A stretch of 64,000 bases of DNA from assembly GCA_014873095.1 (NCBI GenBank), contig CP050848.1, positions 3,035,850-3,099,849 of the forward strand. Direction: 5' to 3'. The position numbers and the translations under genes were made by a program. This document shows positions 53,037 to 61,160 of the stretch, in pieces (position 1 is the first letter of the stretch; each line of letters starts with the position of its first letter). The notes beneath the pieces are model-generated. The model saw nothing but the letters and a program-made list of their open reading frames with translations, made no database searches and had not been told where the DNA came from. Origin of the DNA: Planctomycetales bacterium ZRK34. GTDB lineage: Bacteria; Planctomycetota; Phycisphaerae; Phycisphaerales; Zrk34.

Positions 53037-54476
53037 ATGAATATTGCCAAACGACTTCTCATCGGCCTGTTGCTGATCGGTCCGACCGCCGTCGTCGCTC
53101 AGGACGCCGACGCGCCGGCTCAGACATTCGAGCAGGTCAACGCCTCCGTCCAGCAGAAACTCGACGCGAGCATTGCCGAACTCGATGCGCTGCGCAAGCA
53201 GGTTGCCGACGAAACCATTCCGATGTCGCGCAAGCTCAGCGAGCTTGAGTCCAAGCTGTCGAGCGTGCGCGTCGACTTTCAGCAGACCTCGCGCCTGCTC
53301 GACAGCCGCACCCTCGACCTGAGCAATCTCCGCAACGAGATCAAGACCCGCCAGGATGAATCGAATTACCTGTCGAACCTGCTCAGCGAGTATGTCCGCA
53401 ATTTCGAATCGGGTCTGCACATCACCGAGTTGCAGCGTTACAGCCAGCCGCTCGAAGCCGCCAAGCTGGCGGTTGAGAATTCCAATCTCTCCCAGCAGGA
53501 TGTGTTCAAGACGCAGACCGATCTGATCAACACCTCGCTGCAGCGTCTGGAAAACGCGCTGGGTGGTGATCGCTTCAAAGGGTCGGCCGTCGATCCCGGA
53601 GGCCTGGTCACCCACGGCGACTTCATCCTCATCGGCCCCGCCGCGATGTTCAAGGCCGAGGAAGGCTCGCTCGTCGGCACCGCCGAGCAGCGCCTCGGGT
53701 CGCTGGAGCCGGCCGTGGTCACCTTCGCCGATCCGCTGACCGCCGAGGCCGCCGCGAAGGTCTTCGCCGACAACGCCGGCGATCTGCCGATGGACCCCAC
53801 GCTCGGCAATGCCCACAAAATCGAGGAAACCCAGGACACCCTGCTCCAGCACATCCAGAAGGGCGGCCCGGTCATGATGCCGATCTTCGCCCTCGCCGGG
53901 GCTGCGCTGCTGGTGGCTTTGTATAAGTGGATCGCACTGTCGTTCCAGCGCCGCGCTTCGTCCAAGCGGGTCAATGCACTGCTCGAAGCCGTCGCCCGCA
54001 ATGATGAGCCCGGCGCCGTCGAAGCGGCCAAGCGCATCCAGGGCCCGGTCGGCAAGATGCTCCGCGCCGGCGTCGAGCACCTCGACGAGTCGCGCGAGCT
54101 GATCGAAGAGGTCATGTACGAAACCGTGCTGTCGACCCGACTCAAGCTGCAGCGCTTTTTGCCGTTTGTCGCCATCTCCGCCGCGTGCGCCCCGCTGATG
54201 GGTCTGCTCGGCACCGTCACCGGCATCATCAACACCTTCAAGCTCATCACCGTGTTCGGCTCGGGCGATGTGAAGATGCTCTCCGGCGGCATCTCCGAAG
54301 CGCTGATTACGACCGAGTTCGGCCTGATCGTCGCCATCCCGTCGCTGTTGCTTCACGCGTTCCTGTCTCGCAAGGCGCGCGGCATCGTCGACCAGATGGA
54401 AAAGGCCGCCGTCTCCTTCATCAACCAGCTTTCCAAGACCCCCATGCAGCCGCAGCCTGTCGACAAGGCCGCCTGA
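53037..54476 (+). CDS. ttpC: TtpC-like MotA/TolQ/ExbB proton-channel protein with periplasmic coiled coil
   Basis: The 479-residue protein has a signal-like N-terminus, a coiled-coil periplasmic region of about 220 residues, and a TolQ/ExbB core of about 200 residues at the end. The core has a membrane segment near 282-302, then the typical P-L-M-G-L-L-G-T-V-T-G-I-I-N-T-F and I-T-T-E-F-G-L-I-V-A-I-P pair. This N-terminal extension is what sets TtpC of the Vibrio TonB2 system apart from ordinary ExbB. It lies directly between DUF3450 and a second, shorter ExbB, the same order as in those operons. Confidence 0.85.
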   Translation: MNIAKRLLIGLLLIGPTAVVAQDADAPAQTFEQVNASVQQKLDASIAELDALRKQVADETIPMSRKLSELESKLSSVRVDFQQTSRLLDSRTLDLSNLRNEIKTRQDESNYLSNLLSEYVRNFESGLHITELQRYSQPLEAAKLAVENSNLSQQDVFKTQTDLINTSLQRLENALGGDRFKGSAVDPGGLVTHGDFILIGPAAMFKAEEGSLVGTAEQRLGSLEPAVVTFADPLTAEAAAKVFADNAGDLPMDPTLGNAHKIEETQDTLLQHIQKGGPVMMPIFALAGAALLVALYKWIALSFQRRASSKRVNALLEAVARNDEPGAVEAAKRIQGPVGKMLRAGVEHLDESRELIEEVMYETVLSTRLKLQRFLPFVAISAACAPLMGLLGTVTGIINTFKLITVFGSGDVKMLSGGISEALITTEFGLIVAIPSLLLHAFLSRKARGIVDQMEKAAVSFINQLSKTPMQPQPVDKAA

Positions 54477-54485
54477 TCATCCGCC

Positions 54486-55142
54486 ATGAATCTCGATGCG
54501 ATTCAATTCAACGATGTGCTGACCCGATTCCAGACGCTCTTTTTCGAGGCGTATGCAATCTGGAAGTCAGGCGGATGGGCGATGATCGCCATCGCGATCA
54601 ATGCGCTGGTGATGTTCGCGCTGGGCATGCACGTGTGGCTGCGCTTTCGGCGGAAGGGTTTTCTGCGGGTGCCTGAGCGCAAATGGCGCCGGTGGATCGA
54701 TCACCCCAATGAAAGAAAAGGCCCCATCGGCGAATTGCTCGACTTTGTCACCGGCGGCAAGACGCTTGAAGACACCGCGGTGTTTTTCGACGAGCTGCGC
54801 ACCGCGGAAGTCGCGCCCTTTGAGCGCGATCTGCGCGTGATGAAGATCTGCGTCAGCGTCGCGCCGCTGCTGGGCCTGCTCGGCACCGTCACCGGCATGC
54901 TCGCCACCTTCGCGGCGCTGGCCACCGGGTCCGGCGGCGACAAGACCATGGCCCAGGTCGCCAGCGGCATCTCCGAAGCGCTGATCACCACCGAAACCGG
55001 ACTGGTCATCGCGCTGCCCGGGCTGTTCTTCCACTACCAGCTTGTCCGCAAGCAGGAACGCTTCAAAGCCTTCCTCGCCCACCTGCAGACCGTCTGCACC
55101 CAGTCGCTCTACCACAAACTCAAGCAACAGAAAGCCGCCTGA
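54486..55142 (+). CDS. exbB: ExbB-like proton channel subunit
   Basis: This 218-residue TolQ/ExbB family protein has three membrane segments (about 28-50, 122-150, 160-185). The L-G-L-L-G-T-V-T-G-M-L-A-T-F and S-E-A-L-I-T-T-E-T-G-L-V-I-A-L-P motifs match the channel core. It forms the proton channel with ExbD and powers TonB. It starts 9 bases after ttpC. Confidence 0.92.
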   Translation: MNLDAIQFNDVLTRFQTLFFEAYAIWKSGGWAMIAIAINALVMFALGMHVWLRFRRKGFLRVPERKWRRWIDHPNERKGPIGELLDFVTGGKTLEDTAVFFDELRTAEVAPFERDLRVMKICVSVAPLLGLLGTVTGMLATFAALATGSGGDKTMAQVASGISEALITTETGLVIALPGLFFHYQLVRKQERFKAFLAHLQTVCTQSLYHKLKQQKAA

Positions 55143-55188
55143 CCGCCCGGCCGGCTCAACCCCCAACGCGATCCAACGGAACTGACCC

Positions 55189-55602
55189 ATGGGACGATTT
55201 CACGAAACGACATCCGACGACAGCGGTGATGTCGGCATCGACATCTCCCCGTTGATCGACTGCGTGTTCATCCTGCTGATCTTCTTCATCGTGACGACCA
55301 CGTTTGTGGAAGAGCCCGGCGTCGAGGTCGACAAGACCTACGCCGCCAGCGCCGAGCGGCTGGAAAAAAGCAGCATCCTCATCGCGCTGACCGCCAAGGG
55401 CGAAATCGTCTACGGCGGGCGCGAGATCGGCGTCGCCGGCGTGCAGGCGCTGGTCAAACGCATGCTGCAGAAGGAGCAGATTCCCGTGATCATTCAGGCG
55501 GCCAACAACTCGCAGGTCGGCCTGCTGGATCGCATCGTCAGCGAGGCCAAACTCGCCGGCGCGGAAAAAATCAGCATCGCCACCAAGGGCGGGGGCGCGT
55601 AA
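55189..55602 (+). CDS. exbD: ExbD-like protein, first copy
   Basis: The 137-residue protein has one membrane segment with the conserved Asp of ExbD in S-P-L-I-D-C-V-F-I-L-L-I-F-F (about residue 25), then the periplasmic ExbD/TolR domain (V-G-V-A-G-V-Q-A-L-V and P-V-I-I-Q-A). It is the stator-anchoring partner of ExbB. The first 83 bases of its membrane region are nearly the same as in the second copy. Confidence 0.92.
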   Translation: MGRFHETTSDDSGDVGIDISPLIDCVFILLIFFIVTTTFVEEPGVEVDKTYAASAERLEKSSILIALTAKGEIVYGGREIGVAGVQALVKRMLQKEQIPVIIQAANNSQVGLLDRIVSEAKLAGAEKISIATKGGGA

Positions 55603-55624
55603 ACCACACGGATCACAGCAGACC

Positions 55625-56044
55625 ATGGGACGTTTTCACAACAGTTCATCCGGCGAAGGCGAAGAGACGACCATCGACATCTCTCCGCTGATCGACTGCG
55701 TGTTTATCCTGCTGATCTTCTTCATCGTGACGACCACGTTCGTGGAAGAGTCCGGGATGAAGGTTGACAAACCGCAGGCCGCGCAGGCCGTCGCCGTGGA
55801 AGAAAGCAAGACGCTGACGTTCTATCTGACCGCCAACGGGCAGGTGCTCTGCGAGGGGCAGAAGATCGGACTCAGCGGCATTCAGACGCTCGTCAAGGCG
55901 AAGCTTCGCACCGATGACGATGCCCCCGTGGTGATTCAGGCCGATGCGACGGCCCACACCGCGATGCTGACCCGCGTGATCGATGAAGCCCGCCTCGCCG
56001 GCGCCAAGACTGTGAACATCGCCGCCAAGCAGACCAAAGGATGA
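55625..56044 (+). CDS. exbD: ExbD-like protein, second copy
   Basis: The 139-residue paralogue of the upstream gene has an identical stretch from I-D-I-S-P-L-I-D to F-V-E-E, including the key Asp, while the periplasmic half has diverged (about half of the residues differ). Two ExbDs may form a hetero-oligomer or serve two ExbB-type subunits (TtpC and ExbB), one each. It lies 22 bases after the first copy. Confidence 0.92.
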   Translation: MGRFHNSSSGEGEETTIDISPLIDCVFILLIFFIVTTTFVEESGMKVDKPQAAQAVAVEESKTLTFYLTANGQVLCEGQKIGLSGIQTLVKAKLRTDDDAPVVIQADATAHTAMLTRVIDEARLAGAKTVNIAAKQTKG

Positions 56045-56054
56045 CCCGCCGACC

Positions 56055-56735
56055 GTGAGTAAACGCCCGCGTCCCATGTTGAGTTTCATCAAGTCGATCG
56101 CGCACCTTTTGGTGGTCGCCGTGGGGGCGGTTGCGCTGACGCTGGTGTTCTTTCTCGTGTTGCCGCTGATGCAGGCGATCAACAAGCCGCCGACCAACGA
56201 TCTGACCGTGCATGACGTGGCCGTGACGGACACGCCGCCGCCGCCACCGCCGCCGGAGGAAAAGCCCCCGGAAGAGCCGGAAGAACCCGAAGAAGCGCCC
56301 CAGCTTTCCGAGGAATCGGCGCCGCTGGATCTGTCGCAGCTTGAGCTGGCGCTCAACCCGTCGTTCGGCTCCGGCGCGCTGACCGGCGACTTCGCCGTGA
56401 AGATCAACGTCGCCGATGCGGCCTCTGAAGACGGCGGTATCGTCGATTTCGACGATCTGGATCAGCAGGCTCGCGTGATCAGTCAGACGTCGCCGAAGAT
56501 CACATCGGCGATGCGCAAGGTGATGCGGTCCACTTCCGTGACGGTCTACGTCAAACTCATCATCGACGAGACCGGCCGCGTGGCCAATGCCGTGGTGGAA
56601 AAATCCTCGAATCCACTGTTCAACGCCGAGACGCTCAAAGCAATCACCAAGTGGAGATTCGAGCCCGGCAAGAAAAACGGCAAGCCGATCCGTGCCCGCA
56701 GGCGCATTCCAATCACTTTTCCGAAAGGTTCTTGA
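56055..56735 (+). CDS. tonB: TonB family protein
   Basis: The 226-residue protein has one membrane segment at about 16-39, a Pro/Glu-rich linker (P-P-P-P-P-P-P-E-E-K and following repeats), and a C-terminal TonB domain (V-Y-V-K-L-I-I-D-E-T-G-R-V, then W-R-F-E-P-G-K-K-N-G-K-P-I). It carries the proton-motive force from the ExbB/ExbD complex to the receptor upstream. Start codon GTG. The linker is short, so it may need partner proteins to span the periplasm. Confidence 0.92.
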   Translation: MSKRPRPMLSFIKSIAHLLVVAVGAVALTLVFFLVLPLMQAINKPPTNDLTVHDVAVTDTPPPPPPPEEKPPEEPEEPEEAPQLSEESAPLDLSQLELALNPSFGSGALTGDFAVKINVADAASEDGGIVDFDDLDQQARVISQTSPKITSAMRKVMRSTSVTVYVKLIIDETGRVANAVVEKSSNPLFNAETLKAITKWRFEPGKKNGKPIRARRRIPITFPKGS

Positions 56736-56737
56736 CC

Positions 56738-58144
56738 GTGAAGCATAACGTCATCGCCTGGATGCTGATGTTGGCCGCGTCGTCTATCGCCGTGGCACAA
56801 GTCACTACCGGCAACTCGGATGGTCCACTGCCGATGCGCCCCATGGGTGTGACGCCGCTGCAGCTTCAGATCTGGAATGACCCGGCTTTCCAGAAGGCCT
56901 TCGCTGAGAGTTACACCGCCGAGACGGACATCGAACCGCGCGTCACCGCCGAGGAACGCGAGAAAATGTTCAAGGTGCTCGAACTGCTCGGCGAGGAAAA
57001 GCTCGACGAAGCGGTCAAACTCATCCAGAAGAACCAGAACGAAGCCGCCAGCGCCGTGTTCGACTTCACACTGGCAAACATCCATTTTCAGAATGGCCAG
57101 TTAGACGAAGCGGCGGCGAACTACCAGACCGCGGTCGAGAAATTTCCCAAGTTCCGCCGTGCCTGGAAGAACCTGGCGTTGATCTATGTCCAGCAGAAAG
57201 AGTTCGCCAAGGCGATTCCAGCATTGACGAAGGTGATATCGCAGGGCGGCGGCGACGGACAGACGTTCGGGTTGCTGGGCTTTTCTTACATCTCGACCGA
57301 CAACAACCTTGAGGCAGAGTCGGCTTTTCGCATGGCGATCCTCATGGAGCCGAACATGCGCAACTGGAAGATGGGACTGTTGCAAAGCATGTTTCAGCAG
57401 ACGCGTTACACCGACGCGGCGGCGCTGTGTGGGCAACTGATTCAGCAGGAGCCGGAGCGCGCGGACCTGTGGCTGCTGCAGGCCAACGCCTACATCGGCC
57501 TGAACAAGCCCGACCTGGCGGCGGAGAACTACGAATTCGTCGATCGGCTCGGCAAGTCCACCACCGCGAGCATGAACATGCTCGGCGACATCTACATCAA
57601 CCGCGAGTTGTATGACCTGGCGGTCAACGCGTACATCCGCGCCCTGGAAAGCGACCCCGCGGCGAAACCCGATCGCGCCATCCGCGCCGCCAAGGTGCTC
57701 ACCGCCCGCGCGGCGATGGATCAGACCAAGTCGCTGATCGAAAAGCTCATGGCCCTGCGCGGCGATCAACTGAGCACCGAAGATCACAAGGCCCTGTTGA
57801 AGCTTCAGGCGCGTATCGCCGTGGCTGAAGGCTCCGGCGATGATGAAGCGAAGGTGCTGGAGAAGATCGTCGAGCTGGACCCGCTGGACGGCGAAGCGCT
57901 GATCCTGCTGGGGCAGCACGCAGCCCGCAACGACGACCTGGAAAAGGCGATCTTCTACTACGAACGTGCGGAAAACCTCGAAAAATTCGAGGCTGACGCC
58001 AAGGTTCGCCACGCCCAGTTGCTCGTCAAACACGGCAAGTACGACGAGGCGCTGCCCCTGCTGCGACGCGCCCAGCAGATCAATCCCCGCGAGAACGTGC
58101 AGAAGTACGTCGAGCAGGTCGAGCGCATCGCCAAGACCCGCTGA
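56738..58144 (+). CDS. exported TPR-repeat protein of the TonB system
   Basis: The GTG at 56738, two bases after the tonB stop, starts a signal peptide ending near S-S-I-A-V-A-Q. The 468-residue product has many TPR-like helix pairs (A-A-N-Y-Q-T-A-V-E-K-F-P-K-F-R-R-A-W-K-N-L-A, A-E-N-Y-E-F-V-D-R-L-G, L-E-K-A-I-F-Y-Y-E-R-A). A TPR protein after tonB is a fixed part of the Vibrio and Shewanella TonB2 operons, where it helps the receptor complex. A promoter overlaps its stop codon. Confidence 0.82.
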   Translation: MKHNVIAWMLMLAASSIAVAQVTTGNSDGPLPMRPMGVTPLQLQIWNDPAFQKAFAESYTAETDIEPRVTAEEREKMFKVLELLGEEKLDEAVKLIQKNQNEAASAVFDFTLANIHFQNGQLDEAAANYQTAVEKFPKFRRAWKNLALIYVQQKEFAKAIPALTKVISQGGGDGQTFGLLGFSYISTDNNLEAESAFRMAILMEPNMRNWKMGLLQSMFQQTRYTDAAALCGQLIQQEPERADLWLLQANAYIGLNKPDLAAENYEFVDRLGKSTTASMNMLGDIYINRELYDLAVNAYIRALESDPAAKPDRAIRAAKVLTARAAMDQTKSLIEKLMALRGDQLSTEDHKALLKLQARIAVAEGSGDDEAKVLEKIVELDPLDGEALILLGQHAARNDDLEKAIFYYERAENLEKFEADAKVRHAQLLVKHGKYDEALPLLRRAQQINPRENVQKYVEQVERIAKTR

Positions 58145-58169
58145 CACCCGCGGCCGGGCGTGATATAGT
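58141..58169 (+). promoter_or_regulatory. sigma70-type promoter overlapping the upstream stop codon
   Basis: CTGACA at 58141-58146 and TATAGT at 58164-58169, spacer 17, differ from consensus by one base each. The TGA of the TPR gene lies inside the -35 box. It would start transcription about 40 bases before the deaminase gene. Confidence 0.65.
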
Positions 58170-58217
58170 CGGCTCCCATGTGCCGGATCAGCGCGGACGC
58201 CGCGCGGGAGTCATGCC

Positions 58218-58685
58218 ATGCCGACTGAATCTGATGGGCGTCCCTCATGGGATGAATATTTTCTGACGATAGCCGAGCAGGTCAGCCGCCGCTCGCCGGA
58301 CCCGCATACCAAGCACGGGTGCGTGCTGGTCGACAGCGACAATCGCGTGATCAGCACGGGTTACAACGGCCCGATCTCCGGACTGCCCAACGGCATCGTC
58401 CCGCTGACGCGCCCCGAGAAGTACGACTGGTTCATTCACGCGGAAGACAATGCCGTCGCCTTCGCCCGCTGCGACCTGCGCGGCGCGACGGCGTATGTGA
58501 CCGGCGCGCCGTGTGCCGCCTGCTTTCGGCGGTTGCTTCAGGTCGGCGTCAAGCGGATCGTCTACGGCGGACGCAGCTCCAAGTGCATCTCGGATGTGGA
58601 ATCAGAAGCCTGTCGCCTGATGGCCGAACACCTGAAGATCGATGTCGTGATCAATCAGGAGGCGTCGGCCGATTCGAAGGCCTGA
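58218..58685 (+). CDS. deoxycytidylate (dCMP) deaminase-like protein
   Basis: The 155-residue zinc enzyme of the cytidine deaminase superfamily has the H-A-E motif (His74, Glu76) and P-C-A-A-C (Cys99, Cys102) as zinc ligands and catalytic Glu. S-T-G-Y-N-G-P-I-S-G-L-P-N-G and H-A-E-D-N-A-V-A fit dCMP deaminases such as ComEB, which make dUMP for dTTP synthesis. A GGGAG ribosome-binding sequence precedes the ATG. Confidence 0.85.
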   Translation: MPTESDGRPSWDEYFLTIAEQVSRRSPDPHTKHGCVLVDSDNRVISTGYNGPISGLPNGIVPLTRPEKYDWFIHAEDNAVAFARCDLRGATAYVTGAPCAACFRRLLQVGVKRIVYGGRSSKCISDVESEACRLMAEHLKIDVVINQEASADSKA

Positions 58686-58743
58686 CGCAGTAACGAACCC
58701 GGGGCGACGTTGTTCATGCGCGAAACTCACCAGGGAGCCTGCC

Positions 58744-59694
58744 ATGGATCGACTGTTGTGTTGGGCGATGTGCATCGCGATCGGGTTGGTCACGATCTCG
58801 GCGAAGGGGGCTGACCCTGTTGCGGCCGGGGCGCTTGATGCCGGGCGTGTGCAGTCGCTTTTGGGCAAGCCGAATCTGACAGCCTGGTGCATCGTGCCCT
58901 TCGACGGCAAGCATCGAAACCCCGAACAGCGGGCCGCCATGCTCCAGCGCCTCGGCATCAAACGCCTGGCCTACGACTGGCGCGGCAAGGACATTCCCAC
59001 CTTCGATGCGGAACTGGCCGCCCTGAAAAAACACGACGTGCAACTCGGGGCGTTCTGGCTATCGATGTCGCGCGATCCGGCGAATGACGATCGTGTCAAA
59101 GCGGTGCTCGACTTTATCCGCCGCAACCGGGTGAAACTCGAAATCTGGGTGATGGTCAATCAAGGCGGGCTCGATCAACTCGATCAGCAGGGCAAGGTTG
59201 ACGCGATGGCCAAACCCGTGGCGTGGCTCGCCGATGAAGCGGCCCGGCTCGGGTGCCGCGTCGGACTGTACAACCACGGCGGGTGGTACGGCGACCCGGT
59301 CAACCAGATCGCCATCATCGAAAAGATCGATCGGCCCAACGTCGGCATTGTGTACAACCAGCACCACGGCCACGGCGATGTGGACCGCTTCGGCGAACTG
59401 CTGCAGAAGATGATGCCGCACCTGCTGGCGGTGAACCTCAACGGCATGGACCGCGCCGGCGATCAGCGCGGCCGCAAGCTGCTGCCCTTAAGCGCCGGCG
59501 AGCTCGATGAGCCACTGCTGCGTCAGCTCGTTGCAAGCGGGTACGACGGCCCGGTCGGCATCCTCGGCCACACCCAGGACGATGTCGAACTCCGCCTCGC
59601 CGACAACCTCGCCGGCCTCGCCTGGCTGCGTCAGAAACTGATCGGCCAAAACCCCGGCCCCCGGCCGACGATGCACACCTACACCAAGCCGTAA
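58744..59694 (+). CDS. secreted sugar phosphate isomerase/epimerase-like TIM-barrel protein
   Basis: The 316-residue protein has a signal peptide ending near residue 23 (S-A-K-G-A-D). A TIM barrel of the xylose-isomerase-like type follows: G-I-K-R-L-A-Y-D-W, L-G-C-R-V-G-L-Y-N-H-G-G-W, G-I-V-Y-N-Q-H-H-G-H-G-D-V and G-Y-D-G-P-V-G-I-L-G-H. Exported members of this family are common in planctomycetes and of unknown substrate. Metal ligands (His, Asp, Glu) are mostly kept, so activity is possible. Confidence 0.75.
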   Translation: MDRLLCWAMCIAIGLVTISAKGADPVAAGALDAGRVQSLLGKPNLTAWCIVPFDGKHRNPEQRAAMLQRLGIKRLAYDWRGKDIPTFDAELAALKKHDVQLGAFWLSMSRDPANDDRVKAVLDFIRRNRVKLEIWVMVNQGGLDQLDQQGKVDAMAKPVAWLADEAARLGCRVGLYNHGGWYGDPVNQIAIIEKIDRPNVGIVYNQHHGHGDVDRFGELLQKMMPHLLAVNLNGMDRAGDQRGRKLLPLSAGELDEPLLRQLVASGYDGPVGILGHTQDDVELRLADNLAGLAWLRQKLIGQNPGPRPTMHTYTKP

Positions 59695-59942
59695 CATGCA
59701 CGCAAGTTGTGTGACCCGTTCAAGCCCGGCGCCGGCGCCATGAAATTATTCTGGGTTAACAGACGTTTGACACGCGGGTTACGCGCATGCTCCAGCCGTG
59801 TGGCGGAGAATCGTAAGCCCTATGGGGCCGATGGCTTGACCCCGCTTGGATGTCGGATACCGTACGTAGGCTCAACGTTTGCCCCTCTGGTGTTTTATAT
59901 GTGAAGCCGCCGGTTGCGGCGGTGATTTCTGGAAGGCTGAAC

Positions 59943-61160
59943 ATGCGTTGGTTTGTCGGTCTCGTGCTGCTTGGTTTACTGGTCGGCGTGGGGTGGGCGG
60001 TGGCGCATCGGCTAGGGGCGATGGGCGATGGCGGGGGCCAGCGAGCGAAACAGAAGATGATTCCGCCGGTGGCGGTCGCGCCGATCCAGCAGGGGCGCAT
60101 CGAGCTGCGGCGGGTGTATTCGGGGACACTGGAAGCGCGGGCGCGATTCGTGGTGGCGCCGAAGGTCGGGGGGCGCATCGAAAAGCTGACCGTCGATCTG
60201 TCGGACCCGGTGCAGCGCGGGCAGGTGATTGCGGAACTGGATGACGCGGAGTTTATTCAGGCGGTCGAACAGGCGAAGGCGGACCTGGCTGTGGCCGAGG
60301 CGAACATCACCGAAGCGACCAACGCGCTGACGATCGCCGAGCGCGAGCTGGAGCGCGTGACCCAACTCAAACAGCGCGGCGTGGCGTCCGAGTCACAGCT
60401 CGACACCGTCAAGGCGGATGAGCTGGCCAAGTCGGCGGCGGTGAAAGTCGCCAAGGCGCAGGCTCAGCGGGCGCGCTCGTCGCTGGAGTCGGCAAACATT
60501 CGGCTGGGCTACACGCGCGTGGCCGCCGCCTGGTCGGACTCCGACAACGAGCGCATCGTCGCCGAGCGCTTCGTCGACCCCGGCGAAACCGTCACCGCCA
60601 ACACCCCGCTGATGACCATCGTCGACCTGACGCCGATCACGGGCGTGTTCTTCGCCACGGAAAAAGACTACGCCCGTCTCGAGGTCGGTCAGTCGGCCAC
60701 GCTGACGACCGACGCCTACCCGGGGCGTGAATTCGCCGGCACGATCAGCCGCATCGCACCGGTCTTTCGTGAAGCCTCGCGCCAGGCGCGCGTCGAACTG
60801 TCGATCGACAACGAAGACCACCTGCTGAAGCCGGGCATGTTCATTCGTGCGGGGTTGACGCTGGACGTGGTCGACGACGCCACGATCGTGCCGGTCGATG
60901 CGCTGGTGATCCGCGACCAGACCGACGGCGTGTTCGTGATCAACGACGATGGCAAGACGGTCAGCTGGCGGCCGGTCGCCGTCGGCATCCAGCAGGGCGA
61001 GCGCGTTCAGATCACCGGCGAGAAACTCAGCGGCAAAGTCGTCACGCTCGGGCAGCAGTTGATCAGCGACGGCTCGGAAGTGACGATTCCGGAAGACGGC
61101 CACACGACGCCGAATGAACCCGAGGCGACGCCGGCGCCGGGCTCGGGGGGCGAATCGTGA
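59943..61160 (+). CDS. RND efflux periplasmic adaptor (membrane-fusion protein)
   Basis: The start at 59943 follows GGAAGG. The 405-residue protein has an N-terminal membrane anchor, a lipoyl/barrel-sandwich part ([14 protein letters not shown]), a coiled-coil hairpin, then beta-barrel and membrane-proximal domains ([16 protein letters not shown]). It joins the RND pump to an outer-membrane factor. The pump gene overlaps its end. The 248-base gap before it has only weak promoter-like sequences (for example TTGACC at 59836 with TACCGT 16 bases on). Confidence 0.9.
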   Translation: MRWFVGLVLLGLLVGVGWAVAHRLGAMGDGGGQRAKQKMIPPVAVAPIQQGRIELRRVYSGTLEARARFVVAPKVGGRIEKLTVDLSDPVQRGQVIAELDDAEFIQAVEQAKADLAVAEANITEATNALTIAERELERVTQLKQRGVASESQLDTVKADELAKSAAVKVAKAQAQRARSSLESANIRLGYTRVAAAWSDSDNERIVAERFVDPGETVTANTPLMTIVDLTPITGVFFATEKDYARLEVGQSATLTTDAYPGREFAGTISRIAPVFREASRQARVELSIDNEDHLLKPGMFIRAGLTLDVVDDATIVPVDALVIRDQTDGVFVINDDGKTVSWRPVAVGIQQGERVQITGEKLSGKVVTLGQQLISDGSEVTIPEDGHTTPNEPEATPAPGSGGES

